Positions 14,142 to 22,315 of a stretch of DNA of 44,525 nucleotides are shown piece by piece. The stretch's first letter is position 1; every line of letters starts with the position of its first letter. The notes below the pieces were generated by a model that ran no database searches, had not been told where the DNA came from, and worked only from the letters and a program-made list of their open reading frames with translations. The DNA comes from Thermoproteota archaeon (GTDB lineage Archaea > Korarchaeota > Korarchaeia > Korarchaeales > Korarchaeaceae). The position numbers and the translations under genes were made by a program. Location: the NCBI GenBank assembly GCA_015522685.1, contig WALU01000026.1, positions 1 through 44,525 of the forward strand, in the 5' to 3' direction.

Positions 14142-16795
14142 GGATTCATCACTTCCCTCCTCTTTTCCTTCCTCCTACTTAATGCTCTCCTAACCTTGAC
14201 TATGGTCAGTATCATGGCAGCTATTAAGAGAGGCAATAAAAAATTCAGCCCTAAATGAAAGTTTCCTATCATGCTTTCAAGCTTTTCAGCCCAGCCTTGA
14301 TCTTTTTTCACAGTTATGTTCGCTTTAGCTTCTCCACCAACCTTGGATTCAACCTTTAGCGGTTTCGCCTCTAGAGATATGCTGGCTACGGCGCTATTAT
14401 TTGCTCTATCTACTCCTCTTACATTTATCTTCATGGTACCAGGTTTTCTCGCCTTTATTCTAGCTACCTTCGGACCTAAGGTCTCAAATATTCCATCTCC
14501 ATTCAGATCCCAGTAGAGCTTAACAGCATCGCTTCGGACGGTAATTGTTGCTATTTCTCCGACCTCAAGTTCCGATTTATCAGAGCTTATGTTGATATGA
14601 GGAGGCGTGTTATCTATCTCGACCTGAGAGTAGGCTGTAACATTACCCGATTGAAGTTTCAGCTCATAGATACCATCTTCTAGGGAAGTAACGTTCCAAA
14701 TAAGAGATCCATTTCCATCTATTTCCCTTAACAGGCTCCAACCAGCTTTGTTTCCATAATAAAGGGTTGCATTTCCCACTCCTACTAAAATCCAGCTCAG
14801 GTTAGTCGACCTCGATACAGGTTTCTGAGACGTGAATAGAGTAAGCTGAACATCTCCTTGCTTCACGGCATTTTCCATTCTTCCTTTCTCTATTTTATAT
14901 CTCATGATCATCTCTTCCTTATTCCCTCTTGAATCCTCTAAGATGAACTTAAAGTAGTGATATCCACTAATCATCTTCACTATTGGAGTTGGATCTATTA
15001 TGACCTTCGAGGTCTTCCAAACTCTCCTCCTATTAATTATTCTGACCCACTGTCCTCCCGAACCGGTTCCATGATAAGCAGTCAGGAAGGCATATTCATT
15101 GATTGGAATTATAATTCTCACAGTTATATTGTTTCCTGGGCCTATTTCAGACCAATTTCTCGGTTCTATCTCCATATGAGGGGCTTTCACATCGACCCTC
15201 AGCTTTAGAATAACGGAAGACTCCCTCAGACCATCTGAAGCCTCTATCTTAACCTCACCGGCAGAGGGAATGCCTAGTTTGGTGATGTCGCCAGAGCTTA
15301 TATTTTTAGACCATTCCTCGATCCAATCTCCGCTAACCAGTCTGTAGATATAGGTGCTTATGATAGGTGAGGAGTCATCACTCACTTTGAAGTTAAGATT
15401 GAACCTCCTTCCCACGGTTGTGTAGTTCTCTGGACTCAGTACTTTAATAAGAGGAGGTTTGTTGCCATTGTTTATCTCATCTACGAGAGCGACCCTGCTA
15501 GCCTCCAGATATGCGCTTATACCTAGCATCACTTCGAGAAGACCATCATTATCGAAGTCCACAAGCAATGGTGAGGTCGTCCCTATATATCTTACATACG
15601 TCTGGAGATGCATCTCCCCACCTGAGACCCATCTGGTCGGGTCCCTGAGGTGAACCTTCCATTCCTTCTCTCCCTTCCCTGAGAAGATGCGCAGGTAACG
15701 GCCAGAGGTAACGACAATATCAGGAAGCATATCTCCATCAACATCTCCCAATGCTGGTGTATAGAATGGGTTGTTCACCTTAGTTGACCAGAGAACCTTT
15801 TCTAAGGACCTAGCGACTAAAGAGCCATCGTCAGTAATATAAACTAGATCAATTCTCCCATCTCCATCCAAATCGCCAGCTGCAGGTAAAGTAACTACTC
15901 CATTTACTCTTAGTAGGAGCTTATCGCCACTCACTACTGTGAGCATCCTTCCATTAAGACAGGCGACATCATCAAAACCATCTCCGTTGAAATCAGCAAG
16001 CACAGGTTTAGAGCTGCAGCCATAAGATGAATAGATATGTATCCTACTCTCTGGCCTCCAAGTTAGGATATCGTTGCTCGTCGTTATAACAAGTTCCTTT
16101 CTTCCATCTCCATCCAGATCGCCGTAAGCAAATCCCTTGGGTGCTTGATCAACTATAATCTCATTTGGTTGACTTGAGGGATTGTCTAGGTATAGAATAT
16201 GTCCATCCATGTACCATACGATCTCATCGTAACCATCTCTATCGAAATCCGCAACTATTGGAGCAGGGGGTTCTATAGATGAAGGGAAATCTGATCTGTA
16301 ATCCAGCCAGGTGAATCTCTGCTCTTCTCCCTCCTGGCTCGCTCTAGATACTCTCTTCACTGAGAACCATTTGACGCCTCCATTGTCAAATATCAGGGCA
16401 GAGGACATGACCCGATCTCGGGGCTTCCAGCAGACAGCTAGAAGCATCTCTCCCTTATTCGTCGAAGCATGAGCTACCTTAACTACCCTGCCAACACAAG
16501 CATTGATTATCCTTACAACCTTTAAAGAGCTTAGATAGTAAATTATCCCTTTAGAGGTCACGACTATGACTAGATTCCTACCTCTTGATTTTATGACTGA
16601 GAGTTCACTGATCTCCCCCGAGATCGGTTGTTTGAAGAAGAGAAGATTACTTTCATTCTTTAGAAGTCCTCTTCCGCTGTAGAAGTTGGTATTTGTATTT
16701 ATCTCATCACTTAAGGGTAAAGCAGCAGCTGCGGTCATGGAGAGAGCTAAGAGGAGTATAAGTGGCCAGATCCTGTGCATCCAGAATCTCTCCAT
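14126..16795 (-). CDS. Secreted, membrane-anchored FG-GAP/VCBS repeat protein
   Basis: An 889-residue surface protein. A signal peptide covers about residues 8-25. Six FG-GAP/VCBS-type calcium-binding loops follow: DFDRDGYDE (183), DLDGDGRKE (226), DFNGDGFDD (268), DLDGDGRID (308), DVDGDMLPD (351) and DFDNDGLLE (413), consistent with an integrin-like beta-propeller of about 300 residues. Three Ig-like or CARDB-like segments span about 445-810, the last with another loop DLNGDGIFE. A membrane helix (about 850-867) and a basic cytoplasmic tail (RRALSRRKEKRR) close the protein. It is probably anchored outside the cell for adhesion or polysaccharide/protein binding. It starts the two-gene unit with the B3/4 gene. 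Confidence 0.88.
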   Translation of the reverse strand: MERFWMHRIWPLILLLALSMTAAAALPLSDEINTNTNFYSGRGLLKNESNLLFFKQPISGEISELSVIKSRGRNLVIVVTSKGIIYYLSSLKVVRIINACVGRVVKVAHASTNKGEMLLAVCWKPRDRVMSSALIFDNGGVKWFSVKRVSRASQEGEEQRFTWLDYRSDFPSSIEPPAPIVADFDRDGYDEIVWYMDGHILYLDNPSSQPNEIIVDQAPKGFAYGDLDGDGRKELVITTSNDILTWRPESRIHIYSSYGCSSKPVLADFNGDGFDDVACLNGRMLTVVSGDKLLLRVNGVVTLPAAGDLDGDGRIDLVYITDDGSLVARSLEKVLWSTKVNNPFYTPALGDVDGDMLPDIVVTSGRYLRIFSGKGEKEWKVHLRDPTRWVSGGEMHLQTYVRYIGTTSPLLVDFDNDGLLEVMLGISAYLEASRVALVDEINNGNKPPLIKVLSPENYTTVGRRFNLNFKVSDDSSPIISTYIYRLVSGDWIEEWSKNISSGDITKLGIPSAGEVKIEASDGLRESSVILKLRVDVKAPHMEIEPRNWSEIGPGNNITVRIIIPINEYAFLTAYHGTGSGGQWVRIINRRRVWKTSKVIIDPTPIVKMISGYHYFKFILEDSRGNKEEMIMRYKIEKGRMENAVKQGDVQLTLFTSQKPVSRSTNLSWILVGVGNATLYYGNKAGWSLLREIDGNGSLIWNVTSLEDGIYELKLQSGNVTAYSQVEIDNTPPHINISSDKSELEVGEIATITVRSDAVKLYWDLNGDGIFETLGPKVARIKARKPGTMKINVRGVDRANNSAVASISLEAKPLKVESKVGGEAKANITVKKDQGWAEKLESMIGNFHLGLNFLLPLLIAAMILTIVKVRRALSRRKEKRREVMNPWKSL

Positions 16796-16846
16796 GTAAA
16801 AGAAAAATAACCATGCCTCGAAATGTAATGCGCACCTATTCCGGAG

Positions 16847-17791
16847 CTATGATCCCATCTCTATGGCTAGAGTTGCGACCTTGCCACCTGTAAAAACCCT
16901 TGAAAAGCCATTAAGCTGTATGATGTAGCCTCTCTTGGGAGATCTAGCGTCTCCCACCACGTCACCGAGGAGATTCCTGATTATTGTTAGGACTTGACCT
17001 TCCTCAACCTCATCTCCTAGCCCTACCTTATAATCCAAGAGCCCGGGAACTTCACTCAAAACTCTCATTCTCTTTAGATTCTTACCTTTGATAGCTGGAA
17101 AGAAATTTATCTTCTCCTCTTTTCCATTGACCATATTTAGCTGTATGAGTATGTTCTTGATTGCAATGAAACCGGCTTTTGCTCCAAGTTTGTCTATCCC
17201 TATTAGGCCAGGAAGCTCTATTGTAAGGGCGGGCACGTTGCTTCTAACGGCCATGCCTGTCAATGACATATCCAGTCCTATTCTGGAGTAGAGATCAGAA
17301 TCGTAGTTATAGATGGGGGTTAGGCCACTAGATATCGCCACTTCCCGAATAAAATCTCTTATTGAGGAACCTGCAGGATGTATGAGAATGAAAGGTATGC
17401 AGGCGCCTGCTGTGTGAAGATCTAAAATAAAATTCGATTTGGAAGCAATTTTCCAGACCTCTGCCACCACTCTATCTGGAAGAGATCCTTTTATATCTCC
17501 AGGGAACATCCTATTTAGATCTAAGGCTGAATAAGGAAATCCTCTGATAGCATAGTTAAAGGAATCAGCGTTCACTAAGGAGACTATGGTTATTAATCCC
17601 CTCAGCTCACTTCTTTTCAGGTGATCCAAGAGGTACCAGATAGACTTATGGCCAGTTATCTCGTTACCATGAACAGTCATCGAGATAAAGAGACTCGGTC
17701 CTTTATCTCCACAAATCCTAATTATAGGCAGGGAGACTCTGGAACCATCTGGCCTGAATCCAACGACTACATTTTTCTTCTCCATCTTCAT
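16847..17791 (-). CDS. Succinylglutamate desuccinylase/aspartoacylase family hydrolase
   Basis: A zinc-dependent amidohydrolase of the AstE/AspA (M14-like) family, about 314 residues. The zinc motif is TVHGNEITG (His and Glu), the substrate region is RGFPYSALDLNRMFPG, and the third ligand lies in ILDLHTAG. A conserved Glu sits in ALTIELPG. The last ~70 residues are a beta-rich domain (VPGLLDYKVGLGDEVEEGQ) like a biotinyl/lipoyl hammerhead. Substrate unknown; N-acyl amino acids are typical. The frame is open further upstream (to 17875) but would overlap the divergent YkgJ gene. I chose ATG 17791 (or 17785), with a TATA-like AAATTATTTTA about 28 nt upstream. Confidence 0.85.
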   Translation of the reverse strand: MKMEKKNVVVGFRPDGSRVSLPIIRICGDKGPSLFISMTVHGNEITGHKSIWYLLDHLKRSELRGLITIVSLVNADSFNYAIRGFPYSALDLNRMFPGDIKGSLPDRVVAEVWKIASKSNFILDLHTAGACIPFILIHPAGSSIRDFIREVAISSGLTPIYNYDSDLYSRIGLDMSLTGMAVRSNVPALTIELPGLIGIDKLGAKAGFIAIKNILIQLNMVNGKEEKINFFPAIKGKNLKRMRVLSEVPGLLDYKVGLGDEVEEGQVLTIIRNLLGDVVGDARSPKRGYIIQLNGFSRVFTGGKVATLAIEMGS

Positions 17792-17855
17792 ACTGAAGGA
17801 TTGTAATTCTATGTAAAATAATTTAGTGGTAGAGTAGTAGAGGAAGTCGATCCAT

Positions 17856-18308
17856 ATGGTTACAGAGAGAAGCATTGATGGAGCTGTGGTATCCGATTAC
17901 ATAAGAGTGAAGAAAATGCCCGGTTTCGCATGTACCTTATGTGGAGACTGCTGCCGCAACAGAATGATTCCCCTGTATAAAGAGGATGTCGAGAGGCTTG
18001 AATCAGCAGGATATATGGACTTCTATGAGCCTACCACGAAGATGGAATTTGAATTGACAGGTGCTCCCTATAAGATGAAGCTCAAGGAGGATGGATCATG
18101 CATCTTCCTAGAAGGTAACTTATGCTCTGTGTATGAACTCAGGCCAGATACCTGCAGGCGCTATCCCTTTATCATTGGAGAAGATTTCATCCTCGTATCT
18201 CTATCATGCCCTGGAATTAAGTGGGATGAGGAAGGAAATCCGGAGCCTTATAGAAAAGCCTCAGAGAGGATAGCCAGCAGAATCGGAACACTAATAGATG
18301 ATCATTGA
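17856..18308 (+). CDS. YkgJ family cysteine-cluster protein
   Basis: A 150-residue protein of the YkgJ/CxxCxxCC family, predicted to bind zinc or an iron-sulfur cluster. The cluster is CTLCGDCC (residues 26-33), followed by single Cys in SCIFLEG, NLCSVYELRPDTCRRYPF and SLSCPGI, which is the full family pattern. Biochemical role unknown. Translation starts at ATG with an AGGAAG site about 10 nt upstream. It is divergent from the aspartoacylase-family gene, whose promoter must lie in the 64-bp interval. Confidence 0.85.
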   Translation: MVTERSIDGAVVSDYIRVKKMPGFACTLCGDCCRNRMIPLYKEDVERLESAGYMDFYEPTTKMEFELTGAPYKMKLKEDGSCIFLEGNLCSVYELRPDTCRRYPFIIGEDFILVSLSCPGIKWDEEGNPEPYRKASERIASRIGTLIDDH

Positions 18309-18360
18309 TTCGGTTAAAGAGGATATTTCAATAAGAGTAGGCATCTTCCATGTTGAAAAA

Positions 18361-18375
18361 GTCTTTTTATTATTC
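18361..18375 (+). terminator. T-rich terminator after the YkgJ gene
   Basis: GTCTTTTTATTATTC follows 53 nt after the YkgJ stop codon and is the first strong U-run downstream. The rest of the 190-bp gap to the convergent flippase gene shows nothing else. Confidence 0.35.
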
Positions 18376-18498
18376 TTAGGCTCTTGAGAGAAATATACTA
18401 ACCCTTGTTAGTTAATAAGAAGTTCTTCATCATACAAATCTTCATTAATTTCGAGAACTATTAGCATTATCATCTTTAAAGAAGAAGAGAGTAGTCAA

Positions 18499-19983
18499 TT
18501 AGCTATAAATAGCATTTAGAAGAGGTTTTGTCAATATATAAATCATGGGTTTGAATTTGCTTGGTATTATGGCTCTTCCAAGCCCTCTGATATCCTCCTC
18601 CTTAAGCACACTGACCTTCATTAGAGCTAATAAGCTTACTGTGATGCTTATAACTGCACCTAGGATCCAGAGCCAGCCAGCTAGTCTGAAAGGCAAGGCT
18701 GGAAAGATCCCTAACATACTAGCAAGTAGAGCCTTACGAAGGATTCTCCAATCAAGGCGAAATCTCAGCTTCGACGAGGCAGTAGATGCATAATATAAGC
18801 CTGTGATGCTTCCTAGTAAGTAAGATAAGGCAACACCTCTAGATCCAAGGAAAGGTGTAGTTATAGAGTAGAATATGAGCCTAGGAATGCTTATTGCTAG
18901 GCCTATATTCAAAACCTGTCGAAACATATCTTTGGAGTAGCAAAGGTTAGTCACAGCTGATGAGATAAGGATCAGAATATTGGCCATTAGTATAAGTTCC
19001 AGCTCTAACCAAGCGCCTCTATAACTTTTCCCCAGTAGCCCGAGCAAGTAATCTGGAAACAGGAAGATGGAAACTGCCAGCGGGAGAGTGAACCCTAATC
19101 CTACCCTCAGTCCCCTCCAAGCAGCTCTCTTTCTTCCATCCTCCAATCCACTGAGATATGGGAGCATTATCTGCTGGATGGATCCCCCAATTCCTACTAC
19201 GAAGCCTGATGCAGCCATGGCTATGTAAAACCTTCCAGTATCGAAGGCTCCAAGGTAGCTGAAGGCGAAAATGACAGCAAGTTGCTGCCCGAGGACCATA
19301 ACCATGCTTGGCAGCCAGGTAGGCACTCCTGCTTTTATCAAATCCTTTAGATGGGTTATTCCAATATGGGGAGTCCCCAAGCTGATGAATGCATAGATTA
19401 GGCCTATAGAATCTATTATCAAGCCACTCATCATGTAGCCTATTATGGCCCCTACCCAGCCCAAGCCTAGGTATAGCAAAGAGATTCCAGTAGATAATTT
19501 TGCAATATTTCCGACTAGAATAGCAACGAGATAGGGAAAAGTTCTCATTAGAGCGACGAACATCGAAGCGAAAACTCCCGATAAGCTTATGAGGAGCAGT
19601 ATAGAGACAAAGATCAAGCTTGTTGGCCCATAATTGAGAAAGGTACAGCCAGTAAATCCTAGGTAGAGGATAGCTAAGGAAGGTAGCAGGTATATGAGGA
19701 ATAGGAAAATGAGAGACGTCCAGAAATATTTTCTAGCATTTTCAGGATCTCTTTCAGAATATTCTCCGATCCACTTCACCATTCCTCTAGGTACTCCTAA
19801 ATTCAGGACTGATGAGATCAAGAGAGCCATGCTAGATGTTGCACTCACATATCCTATCACCGACGGTCCTGATATCGCTGAGACTATAAGCCAGAAAAGA
19901 AATCCGAAGATACTATTAGTAAGCGAAGCTAAATAAATCCAAAGACTGCTCCTGACCACGCTTATGAATTCTTTAGGGGCCAT
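18499..19983 (-). CDS. Polysaccharide/lipid-linked oligosaccharide flippase (MOP superfamily)
   Basis: A 494-residue membrane protein of the MATE/Wzx-like MOP superfamily, with about 12-14 helices. The N-terminus (SSLWIYLASLTNSIFGFLFW, then GPSVIGYVSATSSMALLISS) is typical of Wzx/RfbX flippases, which move lipid-linked sugars across the membrane, as is GVPRGMVKWIGEY between helices 2 and 3. No glycosyltransferase cluster surrounds it; the nearest sugar genes are the DUF354 gene (24.8 kb) and the epimerase (38.3 kb). A role in S-layer or lipid glycosylation is likely. Confidence 0.85.
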   Translation of the reverse strand: MAPKEFISVVRSSLWIYLASLTNSIFGFLFWLIVSAISGPSVIGYVSATSSMALLISSVLNLGVPRGMVKWIGEYSERDPENARKYFWTSLIFLFLIYLLPSLAILYLGFTGCTFLNYGPTSLIFVSILLLISLSGVFASMFVALMRTFPYLVAILVGNIAKLSTGISLLYLGLGWVGAIIGYMMSGLIIDSIGLIYAFISLGTPHIGITHLKDLIKAGVPTWLPSMVMVLGQQLAVIFAFSYLGAFDTGRFYIAMAASGFVVGIGGSIQQIMLPYLSGLEDGRKRAAWRGLRVGLGFTLPLAVSIFLFPDYLLGLLGKSYRGAWLELELILMANILILISSAVTNLCYSKDMFRQVLNIGLAISIPRLIFYSITTPFLGSRGVALSYLLGSITGLYYASTASSKLRFRLDWRILRKALLASMLGIFPALPFRLAGWLWILGAVISITVSLLALMKVSVLKEEDIRGLGRAIIPSKFKPMIYILTKPLLNAIYS

Positions 19984-20193
19984 TTCATGGTTAGCCCTCG
20001 TTACTTACTAAAAGTTTAAGCAACTTAGCTTAGTATAGTATAATTCCGATCATGTTAATCTTAAGGGAACATTTATAGAAAAATGAACAAGAAGTTCCAT
20101 GAATAGCCCTCGATTACCTTACCGAACAGTAAATTATGTCATTGTAGGCATATTCACTTCCTTTAATAATTCTATGACTCATCAAGACTCATT

Positions 20194-20382
20194 TCAGTAA
20201 GTTTTGCTTCTAGTATAATACCTCCAGTTTCTGCATGCCATAAGAGCTGCTCTAATTCTTGGAGGCGGACTCTCTATGAATTCCGATATGCTTCCGTCCT
20301 TCCTTCTCATTCTTATTTTTATACCTCTAGCTCCTCTCTTTAGCCTCTCCCACTTCTCAATCTTTTCCTTAGTCTCTACCAC
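20194..20382 (-). CDS. Small basic hypothetical protein
   Basis: A 62-residue reading frame, very basic (about 25% Lys+Arg), with GARGIKIRMRRKDGSISEF and a C-terminal NWRYYTRSKTY. It starts with GTG without a clear ribosome site. Composition and codon use look coding, and basic small proteins that bind nucleic acid are common in archaea, but I do not recognise a family. It lies alone in a 689-bp region between the flippase and DUF401 genes. Confidence 0.4.
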   Translation of the reverse strand: MVETKEKIEKWERLKRGARGIKIRMRRKDGSISEFIESPPPRIRAALMACRNWRYYTRSKTY

Positions 20383-20672
20383 CGGAGAAAAAGGAAAGGA
20401 AGGACAATACAGACGATTAGAGTGATGTAAAAATGAGTTTAGGCTATACCCAAGCTTTGGTTAATGTATCAATTTTGAAGAGCTAATTATGGTACAGCTC
20501 CTTAGGGGAAATTAAGCCGTTACTCTACGAATTTAATCTTCCGCTATCTCTAGAGAAATCAAATAATTGGGAGGTACCCTACTTACTGGTCTTTTTTCTA
20601 GAAAATATTATCCCCCCCACTAATTATCTAAGAATTTTTAAGTAAGCATCAGCAGGATCTGAGAGCCAGAAA
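20383..20672. other. Intergenic region without recognisable features
   Basis: This A/T-rich stretch before the DUF401 gene, and the one at 19984-20193 on the other side of the small basic gene, show no reading frame, repeat or RNA that I can support. The only local oddity is a run of eight C (about 20611-20618). Confidence 0.5.
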
Positions 20673-21878
20673 ATGGTAGACCCCGTCCTAAGCTTCATTA
20701 TCTCAATTGTTCTGCTTATGGGACTGCTGATCATGAAGCAAGAAGTCCATGTAGCTGTTACTGCATCGGCAATAGTGTTTGGAATTTTAACTCTTGGTTG
20801 GGGGATGATGGAATCAACCTTTAGAGGGATATTCGCGTATTCAACTCTGAAGCTCTTCATAGCCTTCTTCTCTGCTCTATTTCTCTCCTACATAATGAAA
20901 ACAGCCGGTATTTTGAGTAAAATGACGAGATTGTTCGCTAGCATAAGCTGCAATTTTGCATCCCTCTTCATCCCTTCACTAGTTGGTCTTATACCTATGC
21001 CTGGAGGCGCTCTAGTCTCAGCTATGATGCTGAAGAGACATTATTTGGACAAGCAGCGACTCGATAGCAATTTCGCATCTTACCTGAACTACTGGTTCAG
21101 GCATATATGGGTACCCGTCTGGCCTCTCTTCCAAGCTCTCATCCTAACAGCAGTAATACTAGATACCTCAATAGTCAGAGTTATAGAATCTACATTCCCC
21201 GCCGCTATCGGCTCCATAATAGCAGGCCTTGTTATAGCGTATCCTCTCCTGAGGAAGAGGACTGTAAAGTGCAAAGAACCTGTGGAGAGTAGATGGAGGC
21301 TCCTCCTTGCAGGATGGCCATTCTTTTTAGTAGTTGTACTTGTCTTCCTCATTAAGCTTCCCGTTGAGTTCTCCCTGCTAATTACAGCTATAACAACTGC
21401 TGTTTATGTAAAGCCGACAAAGAAGCAGTTCCTCAAGGGCATAAAATTTGCTCTCTCTCCCAAGATAGTGACTGTGATAATAGCTGTGATGATATATAGG
21501 CAATACGTGTTTGATAGTAGGTCAGCTGATGCCTTGCTTCACTTCATGTCCTCCCATGGTATACCCACAATGCCTGTGGTCTTTATCCTTCCCTTCATGG
21601 TAGGAGCAACTACTGCAGGTGAATTTGTCTATGCAGGAACTGCTTTTCCCTTACTTGTGAATATATTAGGCACCGGAAGCTCGATAAATGATTTAGCACT
21701 CTTAACGGGATATACAGGAGGTTATATAGGAATAATGATCTCCCCAGTACACCTCTGTCTGATACTTACTCTCGAGCATTATAATGGTAAATATTCCGGA
21801 GTCTATAAGTATATTGTGCCTACTTCGATAATAGCTGTGATGATATCTTTAGCTATAGGGATGATCCTATGGCATTAG
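20673..21878 (+). CDS. DUF401 family membrane permease
   Basis: A 401-residue integral membrane protein of the DUF401 family, distantly related to GntP/citrate-type carriers, with about 11 helices. Family hallmarks are LIPMPGGALVSAMM (about residues 109-122) and ASYLNYWFRHIWVPVWPL, followed in the second half by GATTAGEFVYAGTAFP and TGYTGGYIGIMISPVHLC, the paired re-entrant loops expected in an inverted-repeat transporter. Substrate unknown; an organic anion is plausible. It seems monocistronic. Confidence 0.85.
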   Translation: MVDPVLSFIISIVLLMGLLIMKQEVHVAVTASAIVFGILTLGWGMMESTFRGIFAYSTLKLFIAFFSALFLSYIMKTAGILSKMTRLFASISCNFASLFIPSLVGLIPMPGGALVSAMMLKRHYLDKQRLDSNFASYLNYWFRHIWVPVWPLFQALILTAVILDTSIVRVIESTFPAAIGSIIAGLVIAYPLLRKRTVKCKEPVESRWRLLLAGWPFFLVVVLVFLIKLPVEFSLLITAITTAVYVKPTKKQFLKGIKFALSPKIVTVIIAVMIYRQYVFDSRSADALLHFMSSHGIPTMPVVFILPFMVGATTAGEFVYAGTAFPLLVNILGTGSSINDLALLTGYTGGYIGIMISPVHLCLILTLEHYNGKYSGVYKYIVPTSIIAVMISLAIGMILWH

Positions 21879-22085
21879 CTGAGGATAGGGTAGGATAAGA
21901 CGGCATTGCCGCCTGAAGTCTTCAACAGATTAAAGGAAAATCTCTCCAGTGAAAATCCTCAAGGATCTTGTGAGGGGGACTCCCTCTAAGGCATCCATAT
22001 TATGCTCACGTTGAACGCCACCAAGGGAGGTAAAGTAGGCTAGGCAGCTCACGATATCATAAATCAGTGAGGATTCCAAAGTCGC

Positions 22086-22278
22086 TATAAAAAGGTCAAA
22101 GTTTTCGCTGTCACAGAATTAGAATCAGAAGAGCGTTAAGCAGAATTAGGTTTTAAAAGCTTTTAGAGGCATTCATGATGCATCCGATGAAGCAGTGTGG
22201 TCTGTAGGTGGGAAAGTGGCTGCGCTTCCGGAAGCAGGTATAACGTTCCTAAGGCGACAGTTGGGCTATAAATGTTAA
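22086..22278 (+). pseudogene. Possible decayed gene in the DUF401-DUF389 gap
   Basis: In the 437-bp gap two adjacent frames look coding. 22086-22139 reads YKKVKVFAVTELESEER-stop. 22150-22278, in another frame, reads AFRGIHDASDEAVWSVGG, then KVAALPEAGITFLRRQLGYKC-stop. The order strand, acidic turn, GFKAF-like strand recalls small alpha/beta proteins such as V-ATPase subunit F, but I cannot assign a family. No start codon fits the second piece. It could equally be chance. Confidence 0.25.
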
Positions 22279-22315
22279 AATTCTCATACTCCCTAAGGAC
22301 TAAGAAAAAGAGCGA

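Noticed and set aside
20611..20618. Eight-C run as a functional site
   Set aside because: Single homopolymer without context; a similar C run occurs at about 39426-39432 without any feature.
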